64,000 nucleotides of DNA from assembly GCF_001570725.1 (NCBI RefSeq), contig NZ_BCNV01000001.1:682001-746000 (forward strand). The letters run 5' to 3'. Positions within the stretch are counted from its first letter, which is position 1, and every line of letters starts with the position of its first letter. This document shows, in pieces, positions 25,040-35,407 of this stretch. Origin of the DNA: Paenibacillus amylolyticus. Its GTDB lineage: Bacteria > Bacillota > Bacilli > Paenibacillales > Paenibacillaceae. The notes under the pieces were generated by a model. It was given only the letters and a program-made list of their open reading frames with translations. It was not told where the DNA came from and did no database searches. The translations under genes were made by a program, and so were the position numbers.

Positions 25040-26977
25040 ATGGCAGTGAACATTAAATTACCGGATGGTTCGGTACGTGAGTACGCAGATGGCAGCACTA
25101 TTGAGGACGTAGCCGCTTCGATTAGCAGTGGATTGCGCAAAAATGCCGTAGCCGGCAAGCTGGATGGTATCGTGGTGGACTTGTCCACAACGCTTCATGA
25201 GGGAGCTTTGGTGGAGATCGTAACTCTGGATTCACCAGAAGGCCTTGAAGTGATGCGTCATAGTACAGCTCACTTGATGGCTCAAGCAGTGAAACGTTTA
25301 TATGGTAACCAAGAGGTACGCCTTGGTATCGGTCCTGTCATTGAAGATGGTTTCTACTATGATATGGACCTTGAACATGCGCTCAATCCTGAAGATCTGC
25401 AAAAGATCGAGAAGGAAATGGAACGTATTGTGAACGAGAACTTGCCAATTGTACGTAAGGAAGTTAGCCGCGAGGACGCGATCAAAACGTTCGAAGAAGT
25501 AGGCGATCCGTACAAACTTGAGTTGATTCGTGACTTGCCAGAAGACAGCGTGATTACGATTTATGAGCAAGGCGAATTCTTCGACTTGTGTCGTGGTCCT
25601 CACGTACCATCGACTAGCAAAATCAAAGTGTTCAAACTGATGAATGTCGCGGGTGCTTACTGGCGTGGAGATAGCAAAAACAAAATGCTTCAACGTATCT
25701 ATGGTACGGCTTTTGTGAAAAAAGCACAGCTGGACGAGCATTTGCACTTCCTTGAAGAAGCTCGCAAACGGGATCACCGCAAGCTGGGTAAAGAGCTCGA
25801 AATGTTCACATTCTCCCAACTGGTCGGACAAGGCCTGCCAATCTGGTTGCCTAATGGTGCGAAGCTGCGCCGTACTCTGGAACGTTATATTGTGGATCTG
25901 GAAGAAAGTCTTGGATACCAGCATGTATACACACCGGTGCTGGGTAACGTGGAATTGTACAAAACATCCGGACACTGGGAGCACTACCAGGAAGATATGT
26001 TCCCGAAAATGGTTATGGATAACGAGGAACTCGTTCTCCGTCCAATGAACTGTCCTCACCATATGATGGTGTACAAGTCCAGCATGCACAGCTACCGTGA
26101 TCTGCCAATCCGGATTGCCGAGCTTGGCATGATGCACCGTTACGAAATGTCGGGGGCGCTAACAGGTTTGCACCGTGTACGTGCAATGACACTGAACGAC
26201 TCACACATTTTTGCACGCCCAGATCAGATCAAAGAAGAGTTTGCTCGTGTTATCGAATTGATTCAAACGGTGTACAAAGATTTCGGTATCAACGAATACC
26301 GTTTCCGTCTGTCCTATCGCGATCCGAAGGATACCGAGAAATACTTCCAAAACGACGAGATGTGGGAAATGTCTCAACGCATGCTGCGTGAAGTTGTGGA
26401 AGAACTTGACCTTCCATTCTATGAAGCTGAAGGTGAAGCGGCGTTCTACGGTCCGAAACTGGATGTACAGATCAAAACAGCACTGGGCAAAGAAGAGACA
26501 TTGTCTACAGTCCAACTGGACTTCCTGTTGCCTGAGCGCTTTGAACTTGAATATGTGGGAGATGACGGACAGAAACATCGTCCAGTCGTTATTCACCGCG
26601 GTGTAATTAGTACAATGGAACGTTTCACAGCATTCTTGCTGGAGAACTTTGCAGGAGCTTTCCCGCTGTGGTTGTCTCCGGTTCAGGCGAAAGTGATCCC
26701 GGTATCTGGAAACTTCGACGATTATGCGCGTGAAGTGGAAGCGAAGTTGAAACGTGCGGGAATCTCTGCTGAAGCCGATCTGCGGAATGAGAAGCTTGGA
26801 TATAAAATCCGTGAGGCACAGCTGGAGAAAATGCCTTATATGTTTGTTGTCGGTGAGAATGAGCGTAATGCAGAAGCGGTATCCGTGCGTAAGCGTGGAG
26901 AAGGCGATCTGGGCATGAAACCGCTCGATGAGATTATCGCTCAACTGAAAGAGGAAATTGCAACACGTTTGGTGTAA
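25040..26977 (+). CDS. thrS: Threonyl-tRNA synthetase
   Basis: ATG 25040 lies 10 nt from AGGAGG; ATG 25031 is too near it. 645 residues with a TGS domain (1-65), the tRNA-SAD editing domain with [11 protein letters not shown], and the class II catalytic core with [10 protein letters not shown] (zinc Cys), [23 protein letters not shown] (motif 2) and a motif 3 region near [21 protein letters not shown]-terminal anticodon domain ends at TRLV. Charges tRNA-Thr with threonine. Controlled by the upstream T-box. Confidence 0.98.
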   Translation: MAVNIKLPDGSVREYADGSTIEDVAASISSGLRKNAVAGKLDGIVVDLSTTLHEGALVEIVTLDSPEGLEVMRHSTAHLMAQAVKRLYGNQEVRLGIGPVIEDGFYYDMDLEHALNPEDLQKIEKEMERIVNENLPIVRKEVSREDAIKTFEEVGDPYKLELIRDLPEDSVITIYEQGEFFDLCRGPHVPSTSKIKVFKLMNVAGAYWRGDSKNKMLQRIYGTAFVKKAQLDEHLHFLEEARKRDHRKLGKELEMFTFSQLVGQGLPIWLPNGAKLRRTLERYIVDLEESLGYQHVYTPVLGNVELYKTSGHWEHYQEDMFPKMVMDNEELVLRPMNCPHHMMVYKSSMHSYRDLPIRIAELGMMHRYEMSGALTGLHRVRAMTLNDSHIFARPDQIKEEFARVIELIQTVYKDFGINEYRFRLSYRDPKDTEKYFQNDEMWEMSQRMLREVVEELDLPFYEAEGEAAFYGPKLDVQIKTALGKEETLSTVQLDFLLPERFELEYVGDDGQKHRPVVIHRGVISTMERFTAFLLENFAGAFPLWLSPVQAKVIPVSGNFDDYAREVEAKLKRAGISAEADLRNEKLGYKIREAQLEKMPYMFVVGENERNAEAVSVRKRGEGDLGMKPLDEIIAQLKEEIATRLV

Positions 26978-27030
26978 ATGAACAAATGATCTATCAGATA
27001 ACCAGTGCATAAGTTGCGCTGATCAATCAG

Positions 27031-27080
27031 AAAAACGCTTGAATGACATGGGATTGACCTATGTTATTCAGGCGTTTTTT
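27031..27080 (+). terminator. Terminator after thrS
   Basis: AAAAACGCTTGAATGACATGGG pairs with CCTATGTTATTCAGGCGTTTTTT over about 20 positions with few mismatches. Confidence 0.88.
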
Positions 27081-27153
27081 CGTCGTGTTTGTTGTGAAAA
27101 GTATAGATTAATTGCTTTTTGGAAAACCTTTGCAGTGAGGGGGAGGTTATACA

Positions 27154-27945
27154 ATGAAAAAGCAATTCTCAATTCAAAAAAAACATATACGGGGTTTACT
27201 GGTTGGCTGTGTGATGTTCGCCGGGATGATCATTGGACTGGATCAGGCGGATGCGTATACATTTGAAGAGGAAAGTGCAGTACTGCATATCGAGAGTCGC
27301 AACAGCAGCATTGAAGGTCCGGTTATTGAGACTTATAGCAAGCCTATTCAGGAATCTCCGGAACAGGTCAGCGTTCAATACAGCGATGAGGCACAGCTGA
27401 CAACGATGGTGTATATGGCTTTATTGTGGTCACCGCAACCGATGGTCATTCCAAGGCCTGAGCTTCCTGAGAAACAAGTGGCAGATCCGTCTATGCCGGT
27501 GCTTGCTCCGCGTTCAGAACAAATTCTGGGTACACAAAAGGTTACAGCAACGGGATATACGGCAGGTGTGGAGTCTACAGGAAAAGGACCAAAACATCCT
27601 CAATACGGAATTACGTATTCCGGTGTAAAAGTACGTCGTGATAAAGAAACAGTTTCCACAATTGCGGCTGATCCGAAATTATTCCCGATGGGTTCCATTC
27701 TGTACATTCCGGGCTATGGTTACGGCATTGTTGCAGATACCGGTTCAGCGATCAAAGGCAATAAAATCGATCTGTATTTCCCGACAACCAAGCAAGTGTA
27801 CAAAGAGTGGGGCAAGAAGGATGTGGAGGTACAGGTGATCAGGCAAGGCGCTGGGAAGTGCACAGAAAAGATGCTCAGCGAGTTGGCCGATGCGATCGAT
27901 GTGTACAAATCCGTACCGGATTCGTGGTTGGACAAGGCCATATAA
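27154..27945 (+). CDS. 3D-domain secreted wall protein
   Basis: 263 residues. A signal peptide or anchor ([23 protein letters not shown]) is followed by a linker and a 3D domain from about residue 127: [24 protein letters not shown], with the three conserved aspartates in [25 protein letters not shown] and KIDLYFPT. The 3D fold resembles the catalytic core of lytic transglycosylase MltA and occurs in YocH, YuiC and Rpf-like proteins; the role is peptidoglycan cleavage. No LysM or G5 domain is present. RBS GGGGGAGG before ATG 27154. Confidence 0.9.
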   Translation: MKKQFSIQKKHIRGLLVGCVMFAGMIIGLDQADAYTFEEESAVLHIESRNSSIEGPVIETYSKPIQESPEQVSVQYSDEAQLTTMVYMALLWSPQPMVIPRPELPEKQVADPSMPVLAPRSEQILGTQKVTATGYTAGVESTGKGPKHPQYGITYSGVKVRRDKETVSTIAADPKLFPMGSILYIPGYGYGIVADTGSAIKGNKIDLYFPTTKQVYKEWGKKDVEVQVIRQGAGKCTEKMLSELADAIDVYKSVPDSWLDKAI

Positions 27946-28056
27946 TTTCACATGGTCACATGAATAACTGAAGTGCTCTCTCCACATAATACTGACTGGG
28001 GACGAACCCCGCGGTGCAGCAATGCAGCGTAAATATGAAGAGAGAGGTGATTCGTT

Positions 28057-28266
28057 GTGGCTAAAAAATCACAAGGGTACCAAACGCCAAACGAGAAGTA
28101 CAATGCAGAGTTTGGAGAAGAGAATGCAGCAGCTAAAGTGAAGCAATCCGCTCAACACAAAGTACAAGATAATTTCCAAACACCTGATGAAAAATACAAT
28201 GCCGAGTTTGGTGTAGAAAACACAGGCCAAACAAGCCAAGGCAAAGCATCAAAATACAAAAAATAA
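28057..28266 (+). CDS. sspE: Gamma-type small acid-soluble spore protein
   Basis: 69 residues with two near repeats (YQTPNEKYNAEFG and FQTPDEKYNAEFG), rich in Gln, Asn and Lys and lacking Cys or Trp, the mark of gamma-type SASP. These proteins are made in the forespore and degraded at germination as an amino acid store. Start GTG 28057 after AGAGAGGTGA. Expression is expected from sigma-G; I did not resolve the promoter. Terminator follows. Confidence 0.92.
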   Translation: MAKKSQGYQTPNEKYNAEFGEENAAAKVKQSAQHKVQDNFQTPDEKYNAEFGVENTGQTSQGKASKYKK

Positions 28267-28298
28267 TTGAAGATTCATTAACTAAAATGATGATTCAG

Positions 28299-28328
28299 CA
28301 CCCTGGAGCAGCAGCTCCGGGGTGTTTT
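28299..28328 (+). terminator. Terminator after sspE
   Basis: CACCCTGGAGC-AGCA-GCTCCGGGGTG followed by TTTT. Confidence 0.85.
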
Positions 28329-28363
28329 ACATATGTGAAGTTTTTACAAATATATCCTCCCAT

Positions 28364-28381
28364 CTCAGTCTCGAGACCGAG
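28364..28381. promoter_or_regulatory. 18-bp dyad upstream of liaFSR (candidate LiaR site)
   Basis: CTCAGTCTC/GAGACCGAG is a near-perfect palindrome (8 of 9 pairs) with TCxGTC-TCGA-GACxGA symmetry. It lies about 30 nt upstream of a candidate -35 (TTGTCT, 28411) and 84 nt before liaF. Its spacing is similar to that reported for LiaR-type operators. Confidence 0.4.
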
Positions 28382-28410
28382 AAGACTTCCATCTGCCGCC
28401 GCTGTTCTCA

Positions 28411-28440
28411 TTGTCTTGTCTGAGTTACACTGGATACATA
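28411..28440 (+). promoter_or_regulatory. Candidate liaFSR promoter
   Basis: TTGTCT (28411) and TACATA (28435), 18-nt spacing. Moderate match only. Confidence 0.4.
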
Positions 28441-28464
28441 ATACAGACGAAGGAGACATGAGCG

Positions 28465-29493
28465 ATGAAACGATCTACGCGTGACCGCTGGTGGGTAGGC
28501 ATACCTCTTATTGCTATTGGTGCGATGATCTTGTTCAGACAATTGGGATATGACATTGATGTAGGATATATTTTCAGAACATATTGGCCGTTATTTTTAA
28601 TCTGGTGGGGAGTCAAAGGGATCTCCGAGATACGTCGCAACGGGGGCTATGCCTTCATTGGACCGGTAATTGTACTGGCGATTGGTGGATACTTTCTTGC
28701 CCGCAACCTGGGATGGATTGATTACTCCATGGGGGAGTTCATTCGTTATCTGATTCCGGTTATGCTGATTGGCGGAGGATTGTTCGTACTGATTGGGCCG
28801 CGACGTCGTGATCGGAAACATCATGACAAGATGCAGCCACCTCCAGCACCTGAGCAACCTTATAAACCGTTGTCCCCTGAGGATTTGGAGATGCCATCTT
28901 CGTTTGACGAACAATTCGAGAAAACATTTGGCAAACCGAAACAGGAACAGAAGAACGATTCACATGGCCCTCATTTCACAGGATCAACGGATTCATCTTC
29001 ACAAGGGCATCAATATAAGAAGAAATATCAATCGTATAACTCCAGTGATACCGGATATGAAGAACATTATGACGATGGCTACGGGAATGGTTATGGAGAT
29101 TATGGCAGTGGAAATACCATTAATAAATCAGCATTCATTGGAGATCTGTACATGGGACAGGAAGTGTTCTCGCTAAAACCGATGAACATCTCGGCCTTTA
29201 TCGGAGATACCGTGATTGATTTGACCAAAGCACAGATTCCTTACGGGGAGACGAAGATTGTCATTTCTTCATTTATCGGTGATGTAAAAGTATTTGTACC
29301 AGAGGATATGGATCTGGGTGTGACAGTGACGACGAATTCATTCATTGGAGACATGTCATTGTTGAACCAGAAACGCGGCGGATTCCTAAGTAGTGCTCAA
29401 GCTGAAACTGCTCATTATCGTGAAGCCAGCAAAAAGGTGCGGATTATTGTAAGTGTGTTTATCGGAGACGTCAAAGTCAATAAGGTGGGTTAA
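28465..29493 (+). CDS. liaF: LiaF-like cell-envelope stress inhibitor
   Basis: 342 residues: four N-terminal membrane segments (to about 112), a Gln/Ser/Gly/Tyr-rich linker (115-215), and a C-terminal DUF2154 domain with five FIGD motifs (SAFIGDLYM, SAFIGDTVI, SSFIGDVKV, NSFIGDMSL, SVFIGDVKV). LiaF keeps the LiaS kinase inactive until lipid-II-cycle damage occurs. First gene of liaF-liaS-liaR. The linker is longer than in B. subtilis LiaF (241 residues). RBS AAGGAG is about 10 nt before ATG. Confidence 0.92.
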   Translation: MKRSTRDRWWVGIPLIAIGAMILFRQLGYDIDVGYIFRTYWPLFLIWWGVKGISEIRRNGGYAFIGPVIVLAIGGYFLARNLGWIDYSMGEFIRYLIPVMLIGGGLFVLIGPRRRDRKHHDKMQPPPAPEQPYKPLSPEDLEMPSSFDEQFEKTFGKPKQEQKNDSHGPHFTGSTDSSSQGHQYKKKYQSYNSSDTGYEEHYDDGYGNGYGDYGSGNTINKSAFIGDLYMGQEVFSLKPMNISAFIGDTVIDLTKAQIPYGETKIVISSFIGDVKVFVPEDMDLGVTVTTNSFIGDMSLLNQKRGGFLSSAQAETAHYREASKKVRIIVSVFIGDVKVNKVG

Positions 29494-29496
29494 TGC

Positions 29497-30522
29497 ATGA
29501 TCCGAACAATTCTCAAGGCCAATAAGTGGGAACTGATGATGTATTTTGCGCTAACCGGTCTGATTACGCTGGGTGGATTCTATCTATTGTATGGAGAGGT
29601 ATTGATGGGGGCTGGACGTCAGCGGGCATGGACCTATGTTGCCGTTGTTGTGCTGGCCACCGTTATCACCGGATACATTGCTGCTTTGCGGCTTCAGCGC
29701 AAGATCGATTTGCTTGATCTCAACATGTTGAAAGTGTCCAAGGGCAATCTGGCGGTGCGCATGCCTGAAGCGGATGATGCTTCGTTCGGTCGTGTATATC
29801 AGGAGTTCAATGTCATGATGGATTCAATTGAGAAAAAGATGAGACTGCTTCAGCGCCTTGGTGAGCAGGAAGTCATTGAGAAGGAGCAAGCCTCGGAACG
29901 GGCTGTGATTGAAGAGCGCAAACGAATGGCAAGGGATCTTCATGACACGGTTAGCCAGCAGCTGTTTGCCATGCATATGTCGGCTTCATCCTTGCCGCGT
30001 TTGCTGGAGATGAATCCGGAACATGGCGGGAAAGTACTGGACCAGTTGATTCAGATGTCACATATTGCACAACGTCAGATGCGAGGACTGATTGCCCAAC
30101 TTCGACCGGTGGAGTTGGAAGGGCGTGATCTCACCGCGGCACTGGATAGCTGGTTTCCCGACTATTGCAGGCAGAATGGTCTCAAAGGTGTGAAGGAGCT
30201 GGAACTGGATGGCGGAATCTCGGATGCCATTGAGCACCAGCTGTTTCTTGTTATTCAGGAGGCGGTTGCCAATGTCGTGAAGCATGCAGAGGCAGGACTG
30301 GTCAGTCTGTCCATACGGGAGAGTGAACATCAGATCAGCATGAGCATCAGCGATGATGGCCAGGGATTTTTGCAGCAAGCCGAGCGTCCAGGGTCTTATG
30401 GATTATCCACCATGCGTGAACGGGCAGAGAAGCTTGGGGGGCAAGTTCAGATTATATCAAAGCCGGGAGCGGGAACAACGGTACGGGTATTCATCCCGAA
30501 ATTCCCGAACGTTCCTGAGTGA
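29497..30522 (+). CDS. liaS: LiaS-like sensor histidine kinase
   Basis: 341 residues. Two membrane helices (WELMMYFALTGLITLGGFYL and AWTYVAVVVLATVITGYIAA) with a short outer loop make it an intramembrane-sensing kinase. A HAMP region follows, then HisKA_3 with the phosphorylated His in ARDLHDTVSQQLFAMHM, and a HATPase domain (QEAVANVVKHAEAG, DDGQGF, GSYGLSTMRERAEKLGG). Starts 3 nt after liaF ends. Phosphorylates LiaR on envelope stress. Confidence 0.94.
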   Translation: MIRTILKANKWELMMYFALTGLITLGGFYLLYGEVLMGAGRQRAWTYVAVVVLATVITGYIAALRLQRKIDLLDLNMLKVSKGNLAVRMPEADDASFGRVYQEFNVMMDSIEKKMRLLQRLGEQEVIEKEQASERAVIEERKRMARDLHDTVSQQLFAMHMSASSLPRLLEMNPEHGGKVLDQLIQMSHIAQRQMRGLIAQLRPVELEGRDLTAALDSWFPDYCRQNGLKGVKELELDGGISDAIEHQLFLVIQEAVANVVKHAEAGLVSLSIRESEHQISMSISDDGQGFLQQAERPGSYGLSTMRERAEKLGGQVQIISKPGAGTTVRVFIPKFPNVPE

Positions 30523-30540
30523 ACTAGAGGGGGAGACGGA

Positions 30541-31203
30541 ATGAGCGGTAAAGTAAACGTGATGATTGTGGATGATCATGATATGGTGCGAATGGGGTTG
30601 AAAACGTATCTGATGCTGGAGCCTACTTTTCATGTGATGGGGGAAGCTGGCCATGGACAGGATGCGCTTGATCAGTTGCGTAAGTTAAATGATAGTGAAA
30701 TGCCGGACCTGATCCTGATGGATCTGATGATGCCGGTTATGAATGGTGCTGAGGCGACACAAGCCATCATGACTGAGTTTCCGGGGATGAAGATTGTGAT
30801 GCTCACGAGTTTCCTAGAGGATGATCTTGTTGTTCAAGCGATTGAAGCCGGAGCGGTCAGTTATGTCCTGAAGACGGTCTCTGCCGAAGAACTGATCTAT
30901 GCTCTTCAAGGGGCCTATAGAGGCATGCCTGTGATGACAGGTGATGTGTCACAGGCCTTAACTCGGGGAATCAGGCAACGTACAGCGAGAGAGAGTGAAT
31001 CAGGTCTGACTGAACGGGAGAAGGAAGTACTGTTGCTTATTGCAGAGGGAAAGACCAACAAAGACATTGGAGAAGAACTACATATCAGTATCAAAACCGT
31101 CAAAACACATGTGAGCAACCTGCTGATGAAATGCGAGATGGATGATCGTACACAATTGGCTATCTATGCGCATCGTCAGGGCTGGGTGAAAACGAAAGGG
31201 TAA
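30541..31203 (+). CDS. liaR: LiaR-like response regulator
   Basis: 220 residues of the NarL/FixJ class. The receiver domain has Asp in LILMDLMMPVMNG and Lys in VLKTVSAEE; the LuxR-type HTH spans about 153-217 (LTEREKEVLLLIAEGKTNKDIGEELHISIKTVKTHVSNL). AGGGGGAG precedes ATG 30541. The typical target liaIH is not in the window, so its regulon lies elsewhere or is autoregulatory. Confidence 0.94.
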   Translation: MSGKVNVMIVDDHDMVRMGLKTYLMLEPTFHVMGEAGHGQDALDQLRKLNDSEMPDLILMDLMMPVMNGAEATQAIMTEFPGMKIVMLTSFLEDDLVVQAIEAGAVSYVLKTVSAEELIYALQGAYRGMPVMTGDVSQALTRGIRQRTARESESGLTEREKEVLLLIAEGKTNKDIGEELHISIKTVKTHVSNLLMKCEMDDRTQLAIYAHRQGWVKTKG

Positions 31204-31351
31204 AATGCTGTCATGACGGGGAAAATAATCTATTCTTACGTGCTTTTATCTCCTTTTTAATTGTTTTTAAGGTACGGTTAAGGTTTAAAGTACAAAATAA
31301 GGACAGTTAAAGAATATCTCTTGGGAATAAGAGATTGGGAGGTAGAGAGGC

Positions 31352-33016
31352 ATGGACGAACGTAATTATAGATCGAACCGTCAAGACGAGGAAAACGAAA
31401 CCAAACAAACGGAGAACCGGAATTCTTCCGGAACGGACGAATCCTCCTATTATTATTCTTATGGACCTTTTCAGTCCGTGAATCAGGAAGATACAGCAAA
31501 TCACATGGGAAGCAATAATCAGCGTGAAGAAGGTAATGTAGAGATTACAAAACCTGATCCGGTGAGACCCGTACCTACTTACTATAACAGTGAACCATCC
31601 GAGCAAGCGAAAAGATCGTCCGGAGGCGGCGGAAACGCCTCAGGTAACGGTGGAGATCAAGGGAATGGCGGCAAAGGCAACTGGAATTATAATAACCGCA
31701 AGCCGCGTTCTTCCGTAAGATCACTTTTGTTCTCCTTTATTGCCGGCATGCTGGTCATTACCGTTCTCATGTACACAGCCGACAGAACGAACATGTTCAC
31801 ACCGGAGACGGCACTTACGAACACAGGCAATGAAAGCTCGGGACAGGAAGCGTCTACGAACACAGGCGGAGGCAACAATGTGACAGCGTCGTTACTGCCA
31901 ACAGGCAAAGAAGATGTTTCTTCCGTAGTAACGAGTACAAGTCCAGCAGTCGTCAAAATCGAAACACTCGCGAAGCAGTCCTCACGCACAGGTACTGGTC
32001 AAGGTGGATCGAATACAAGCGATCCGTTGTACCAATACTTCTTCGGTAATGGAACGGAAGGTAATCAAGGCCAGAGCCAGCAACAACAACAGCAAAGCAG
32101 TAATCAGTTAGTCCCACTGGGCATTGGCTCTGGATTTATTTTTGACAAAGAAGGATATATCCTGACGAACCAGCACGTGGTTCAGGGTGCAGATGTGATT
32201 CAGGTTACACTGGAGAACAACAGCAAGCCTTATGAAGCGAAACTGCTCGGTAGCAGCTTCGATCTGGATTTAGCCGTATTGAAAATTGAGAAAAACAGTG
32301 GTGACGATGCGTTCCCTGTAGCTCCATTGGGCGATTCCAACAGTACGCAAGTCGGTGAATGGCTTGTAGCTATTGGTAACCCTGAAGGGTTCGAACACAC
32401 CGTTACAGCAGGTGTATTGAGTGCCAAAGAACGTACGATTAGCATTCCGGATGAAGAAACAGGTAAAACACGTGAATATAGCCACTTGCTGCAAACGGAT
32501 GCTTCCATTAACCCGGGTAACTCCGGTGGTCCGTTGCTTAACCTGAACGGAGAAGTTATCGGGATGAACGTTGCAGTAAGCGCAGATGCACAGGGAATTG
32601 GTTTTGCGATCCCGTCAAGCGTCATCTCTGAAGCGGTTAAATATCTTAAAGAGAACAAAGAAGTTCCCAAAGAGCCAGTACCATTTATCGGTGCATCTCT
32701 GATGGCTCTCACGCCTGAAGTCGCTAAACAAATGGGAACAGATGTGACCGAAGGTTCTGTCGTAGCCAGCACGATCTTCCAATCACCGGCTTACCAAGCA
32801 GATCTTCGTGCATATGACATCATCACAGGTGCCAACGGTACGCCATACGCCACAAGTCAGGATCTGATTGATTTTATCAAGAAACAGGAAATCGGCAGTG
32901 AAGTGACATTGAATGTGGTTCGTGACGGTAAGAAAATGGATCTGAAAATCAAAATCGGTAACAAAAATGATTTTGATACTTCACAAACAACGGATACACA
33001 ACAGCAGCAACCATAA
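31352..33016 (+). CDS. htrA: HtrA-family membrane-anchored serine protease
   Basis: 554 residues. A long hydrophilic cytoplasmic N-terminus (about 120, Asn/Gly/Ser-rich) precedes one membrane helix (VRSLLFSFIAGMLVITVLMY). The trypsin-like domain has the triad His in LTNQHVV, Asp in DLDLAVLKI and Ser in NPGNSGGPLLN; one PDZ domain covers the last 110 residues (PFIGASLMALTPEVAKQMG). It degrades or refolds misfolded exported proteins. The N-terminal tail is unusually long. A two-component system follows, as with htrB-cssRS or pepD-mprAB. Confidence 0.94.
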   Translation: MDERNYRSNRQDEENETKQTENRNSSGTDESSYYYSYGPFQSVNQEDTANHMGSNNQREEGNVEITKPDPVRPVPTYYNSEPSEQAKRSSGGGGNASGNGGDQGNGGKGNWNYNNRKPRSSVRSLLFSFIAGMLVITVLMYTADRTNMFTPETALTNTGNESSGQEASTNTGGGNNVTASLLPTGKEDVSSVVTSTSPAVVKIETLAKQSSRTGTGQGGSNTSDPLYQYFFGNGTEGNQGQSQQQQQQSSNQLVPLGIGSGFIFDKEGYILTNQHVVQGADVIQVTLENNSKPYEAKLLGSSFDLDLAVLKIEKNSGDDAFPVAPLGDSNSTQVGEWLVAIGNPEGFEHTVTAGVLSAKERTISIPDEETGKTREYSHLLQTDASINPGNSGGPLLNLNGEVIGMNVAVSADAQGIGFAIPSSVISEAVKYLKENKEVPKEPVPFIGASLMALTPEVAKQMGTDVTEGSVVASTIFQSPAYQADLRAYDIITGANGTPYATSQDLIDFIKKQEIGSEVTLNVVRDGKKMDLKIKIGNKNDFDTSQTTDTQQQQP

Positions 33017-33037
33017 TATTGGGTTAACGATTGGCAG

Positions 33038-33069
33038 AACGGAAGGGTTTGAAGGCCCTTCCGTTTTTT
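33038..33069 (+). terminator. Terminator after htrA
   Basis: AACGGAAGGG/CCCTTCCGTT with an 8-nt loop and T8. Confidence 0.9.
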
Positions 33070-33188
33070 TTGCCCTGAACTAACGGGATAACAATGGAGC
33101 ACGCTTGGATGGAACTTTTACTTGAAGATGCAGATTGTGCTTCTGCCTGTTACAATGGGATAAAACGTTAGGATAAAGGAGAAAGACC

Positions 33189-33878
33189 ATGCGCTCAACT
33201 ATTTTGATTGTGGATGATGACGAAAAAATTGTGTCCATGCTCCGCCGCGGGCTGGCTTTTGAAGGATATGAGGTACAGACCGCTTCCAATGGAGCTGAAG
33301 GTCTCAGCAAACTGATGGATAAAGAGCCGGACATCGTTGTGCTGGATGTGATGATGCCGCAGATTGACGGATTTGAGGTATGTCGCAGATTGAGGGAAGC
33401 AGGCAGCAAAGTGCCAGTGCTGATGCTTACGGCCAAGGATGAAGTACAGAGCCGGGTGACCGGACTGGACACAGGGGCCGATGACTATCTCGTGAAGCCG
33501 TTTGCGTTGGAAGAATTATTGGCACGTGTCCGTGCATTACTGCGCCGCAAGTCAGATATCGCGGGTACACCGGACAATCGTCTGATGTATGAAGATATTA
33601 TTCTGGACAATGACTCACGTGAAGTGGTGCGAGATGGGCAACGCCTGGAACTGACCGCCAAGGAATTTGAACTGTTGAATTTGTTTATGCAAAATCCAAG
33701 ACGGGTACTGTCACGCGATCTGATTATGGATAAAATCTGGGGTTATGATTACAGCGGTGAGTCTAACGTGCTTGAAGTGTACATTGCCATGCTCAGACAG
33801 AAGACTGAAGAGTACGGTGGCAAACGTCTAATCCAGACCATCCGGGGAGCCGGTTATATTCTGAGAGGTGACTCCTGA
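33189..33878 (+). CDS. OmpR-family response regulator (MprA/CssR-like)
   Basis: 229 residues. The receiver domain has the acidic pair in ILIVDDDEK, Asp in IVVLDVMMPQIDG, Thr in MLTAKDE and Lys in YLVKPFALEEL; the winged helix ends in LIQTIRGAGYILRG. ATG 33189 follows AAGGAGAAAG. The kinase gene starts 1 nt after its stop. Proximity to htrA suggests a secretion- or envelope-stress system controlling that protease, by analogy with CssRS and MprAB. Confidence 0.93.
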   Translation: MRSTILIVDDDEKIVSMLRRGLAFEGYEVQTASNGAEGLSKLMDKEPDIVVLDVMMPQIDGFEVCRRLREAGSKVPVLMLTAKDEVQSRVTGLDTGADDYLVKPFALEELLARVRALLRRKSDIAGTPDNRLMYEDIILDNDSREVVRDGQRLELTAKEFELLNLFMQNPRRVLSRDLIMDKIWGYDYSGESNVLEVYIAMLRQKTEEYGGKRLIQTIRGAGYILRGDS

Positions 33879-33879
33879 C

Positions 33880-35340
33880 ATGTCCATTCGGTTAAGACTA
33901 ACCGCATGGTATTCTGGCATTTTGGCGGCCGTGCTTATCTTTTGGGGCGTTGTAATCTATGCCTTTGTATACTTTAACTCCTATCAGGAAGTCGAACAGC
34001 AATTGAAGGTAAAAAGTGCCCGGATTACGGATCAAATTGGTGTAAATCCTCTTTCGCAGTCGTTGGATCTGGACCCATTTACAGAGAGCCAGCTTCAGGA
34101 GGCACAAATTTACATTCAACTCTGGGATTATCAGAGTCGTTCAGGCATAATTTCTGGCAATATGAAGAAACTGGAGATTCAGTTTCCGGTATTGAAATCC
34201 AATGAAATTCTTGAAAAGCGTGGCATATCCAAAATCTATGTGGATGGAACACCATTTCTGGTGAATCAGCTTCCCCTTTCTCTTCAAGGAACCAATGAGG
34301 TACGTGGAATACTTCAGGTAGGAGCTAACGTAAGTTCACAGGAGCGCTTATTAGAAGCGCTTCTTAATATTTTGGTATTTGGCTGGCTGGTGGCGATGGC
34401 TTTGGCTATTACCTCAGGTCTCGTACTGGCTCGGAAGTCGATGCGTCCACTTGTGAATGTCATTGATGCTGCGAACCAGATTCAATCCGGGGATGACTTG
34501 AGTGTACGAATTCAATATGCAGGACCGAAGGATGAGATTGGGCGTTTGATCGAAACGGTGAATAACATGCTTGAACGTACAGAATTGTCCTTCCGCGGGT
34601 TGGAGGAGACGAATGCTGCCCAGCGCCGCTTTGTATCCGATGCATCGCATGAGCTGCGTACGCCGCTGACGACCATTCGCGGGAATGTTGACTTCCTGAA
34701 GAAGCTGTGGGATCAGGAGGGAACCGACCGACCGAATCTGGATGAAGAAACGGTAAGACAGATGTCCGTCGAGGCGTTGGAGGACATGGCCGATGAAGGC
34801 AAGCGCATGAGCAGATTGATCAGTGACATGCTGTCATTGGCGAGAGCGGATACAGGCCAGAAAATTGAACTCAATCCGATTCCTCTACAGATCTTGGTAC
34901 AGGAAGTGGCGCGTAGATCGCAATTTCTGGATCATCATGCGGACTGGCGTCCGGGTGATCTGTCAATACTCAATGGTATCTATGTGAACGGCAGCAAGGA
35001 TTATCTGCAACAGATGTTGTTTATTTTCATCGAAAATGCGTTTAAATACACACCGGAAGGCTCGGTGACCCTGGATGCTGTATTGTACAAAGGTCAGGTA
35101 GGACTACGCATCAGCGACACCGGTATTGGGATGGATCGGGACGAAGTGCCGTTCATCTTTGATCGCTTCTATCGGGCAGATGAATCCCGCGGGGCTACAC
35201 CGGGCATAGGTCTGGGACTTTCCATTGCCAAGTGGATCATTGAGGAACACCATGGATCGGTTGAGGTTGTGACCAGACGTGGAGAAGGAACCACCTTTAT
35301 TATCTGGTTGCCGGTTGTCTTTGCTCCGCCTATCGAATAA
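33880..35340 (+). CDS. Sensor histidine kinase (MprB/CssS-like)
   Basis: ATG 33880 is chosen, with GAGAGGTG 9 nt upstream inside the previous gene; GTG 33868 is an alternative. 486 residues: membrane helix (about 10-32), extracellular sensor of about 135 residues, second helix ([21 protein letters not shown]), HAMP, HisKA with [21 protein letters not shown], and HATPase with [15 protein letters not shown] and [16 protein letters not shown]. It should phosphorylate the preceding regulator. The sensor domain has no recognised fold. Confidence 0.93.
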   Translation: MSIRLRLTAWYSGILAAVLIFWGVVIYAFVYFNSYQEVEQQLKVKSARITDQIGVNPLSQSLDLDPFTESQLQEAQIYIQLWDYQSRSGIISGNMKKLEIQFPVLKSNEILEKRGISKIYVDGTPFLVNQLPLSLQGTNEVRGILQVGANVSSQERLLEALLNILVFGWLVAMALAITSGLVLARKSMRPLVNVIDAANQIQSGDDLSVRIQYAGPKDEIGRLIETVNNMLERTELSFRGLEETNAAQRRFVSDASHELRTPLTTIRGNVDFLKKLWDQEGTDRPNLDEETVRQMSVEALEDMADEGKRMSRLISDMLSLARADTGQKIELNPIPLQILVQEVARRSQFLDHHADWRPGDLSILNGIYVNGSKDYLQQMLFIFIENAFKYTPEGSVTLDAVLYKGQVGLRISDTGIGMDRDEVPFIFDRFYRADESRGATPGIGLGLSIAKWIIEEHHGSVEVVTRRGEGTTFIIWLPVVFAPPIE

Positions 35341-35407
35341 AGGTATAATAGACAGGACTGCAATTACATCGGCAACGTTGCCGAGAAAGAAAGCGGGTGG
35401 CAACCAA

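Noticed and set aside
25298-27010. Two long minus-strand frames opposite thrS
   Set aside because: Shadows of thrS; no plausible starts and low-complexity His/Phe-rich translations.
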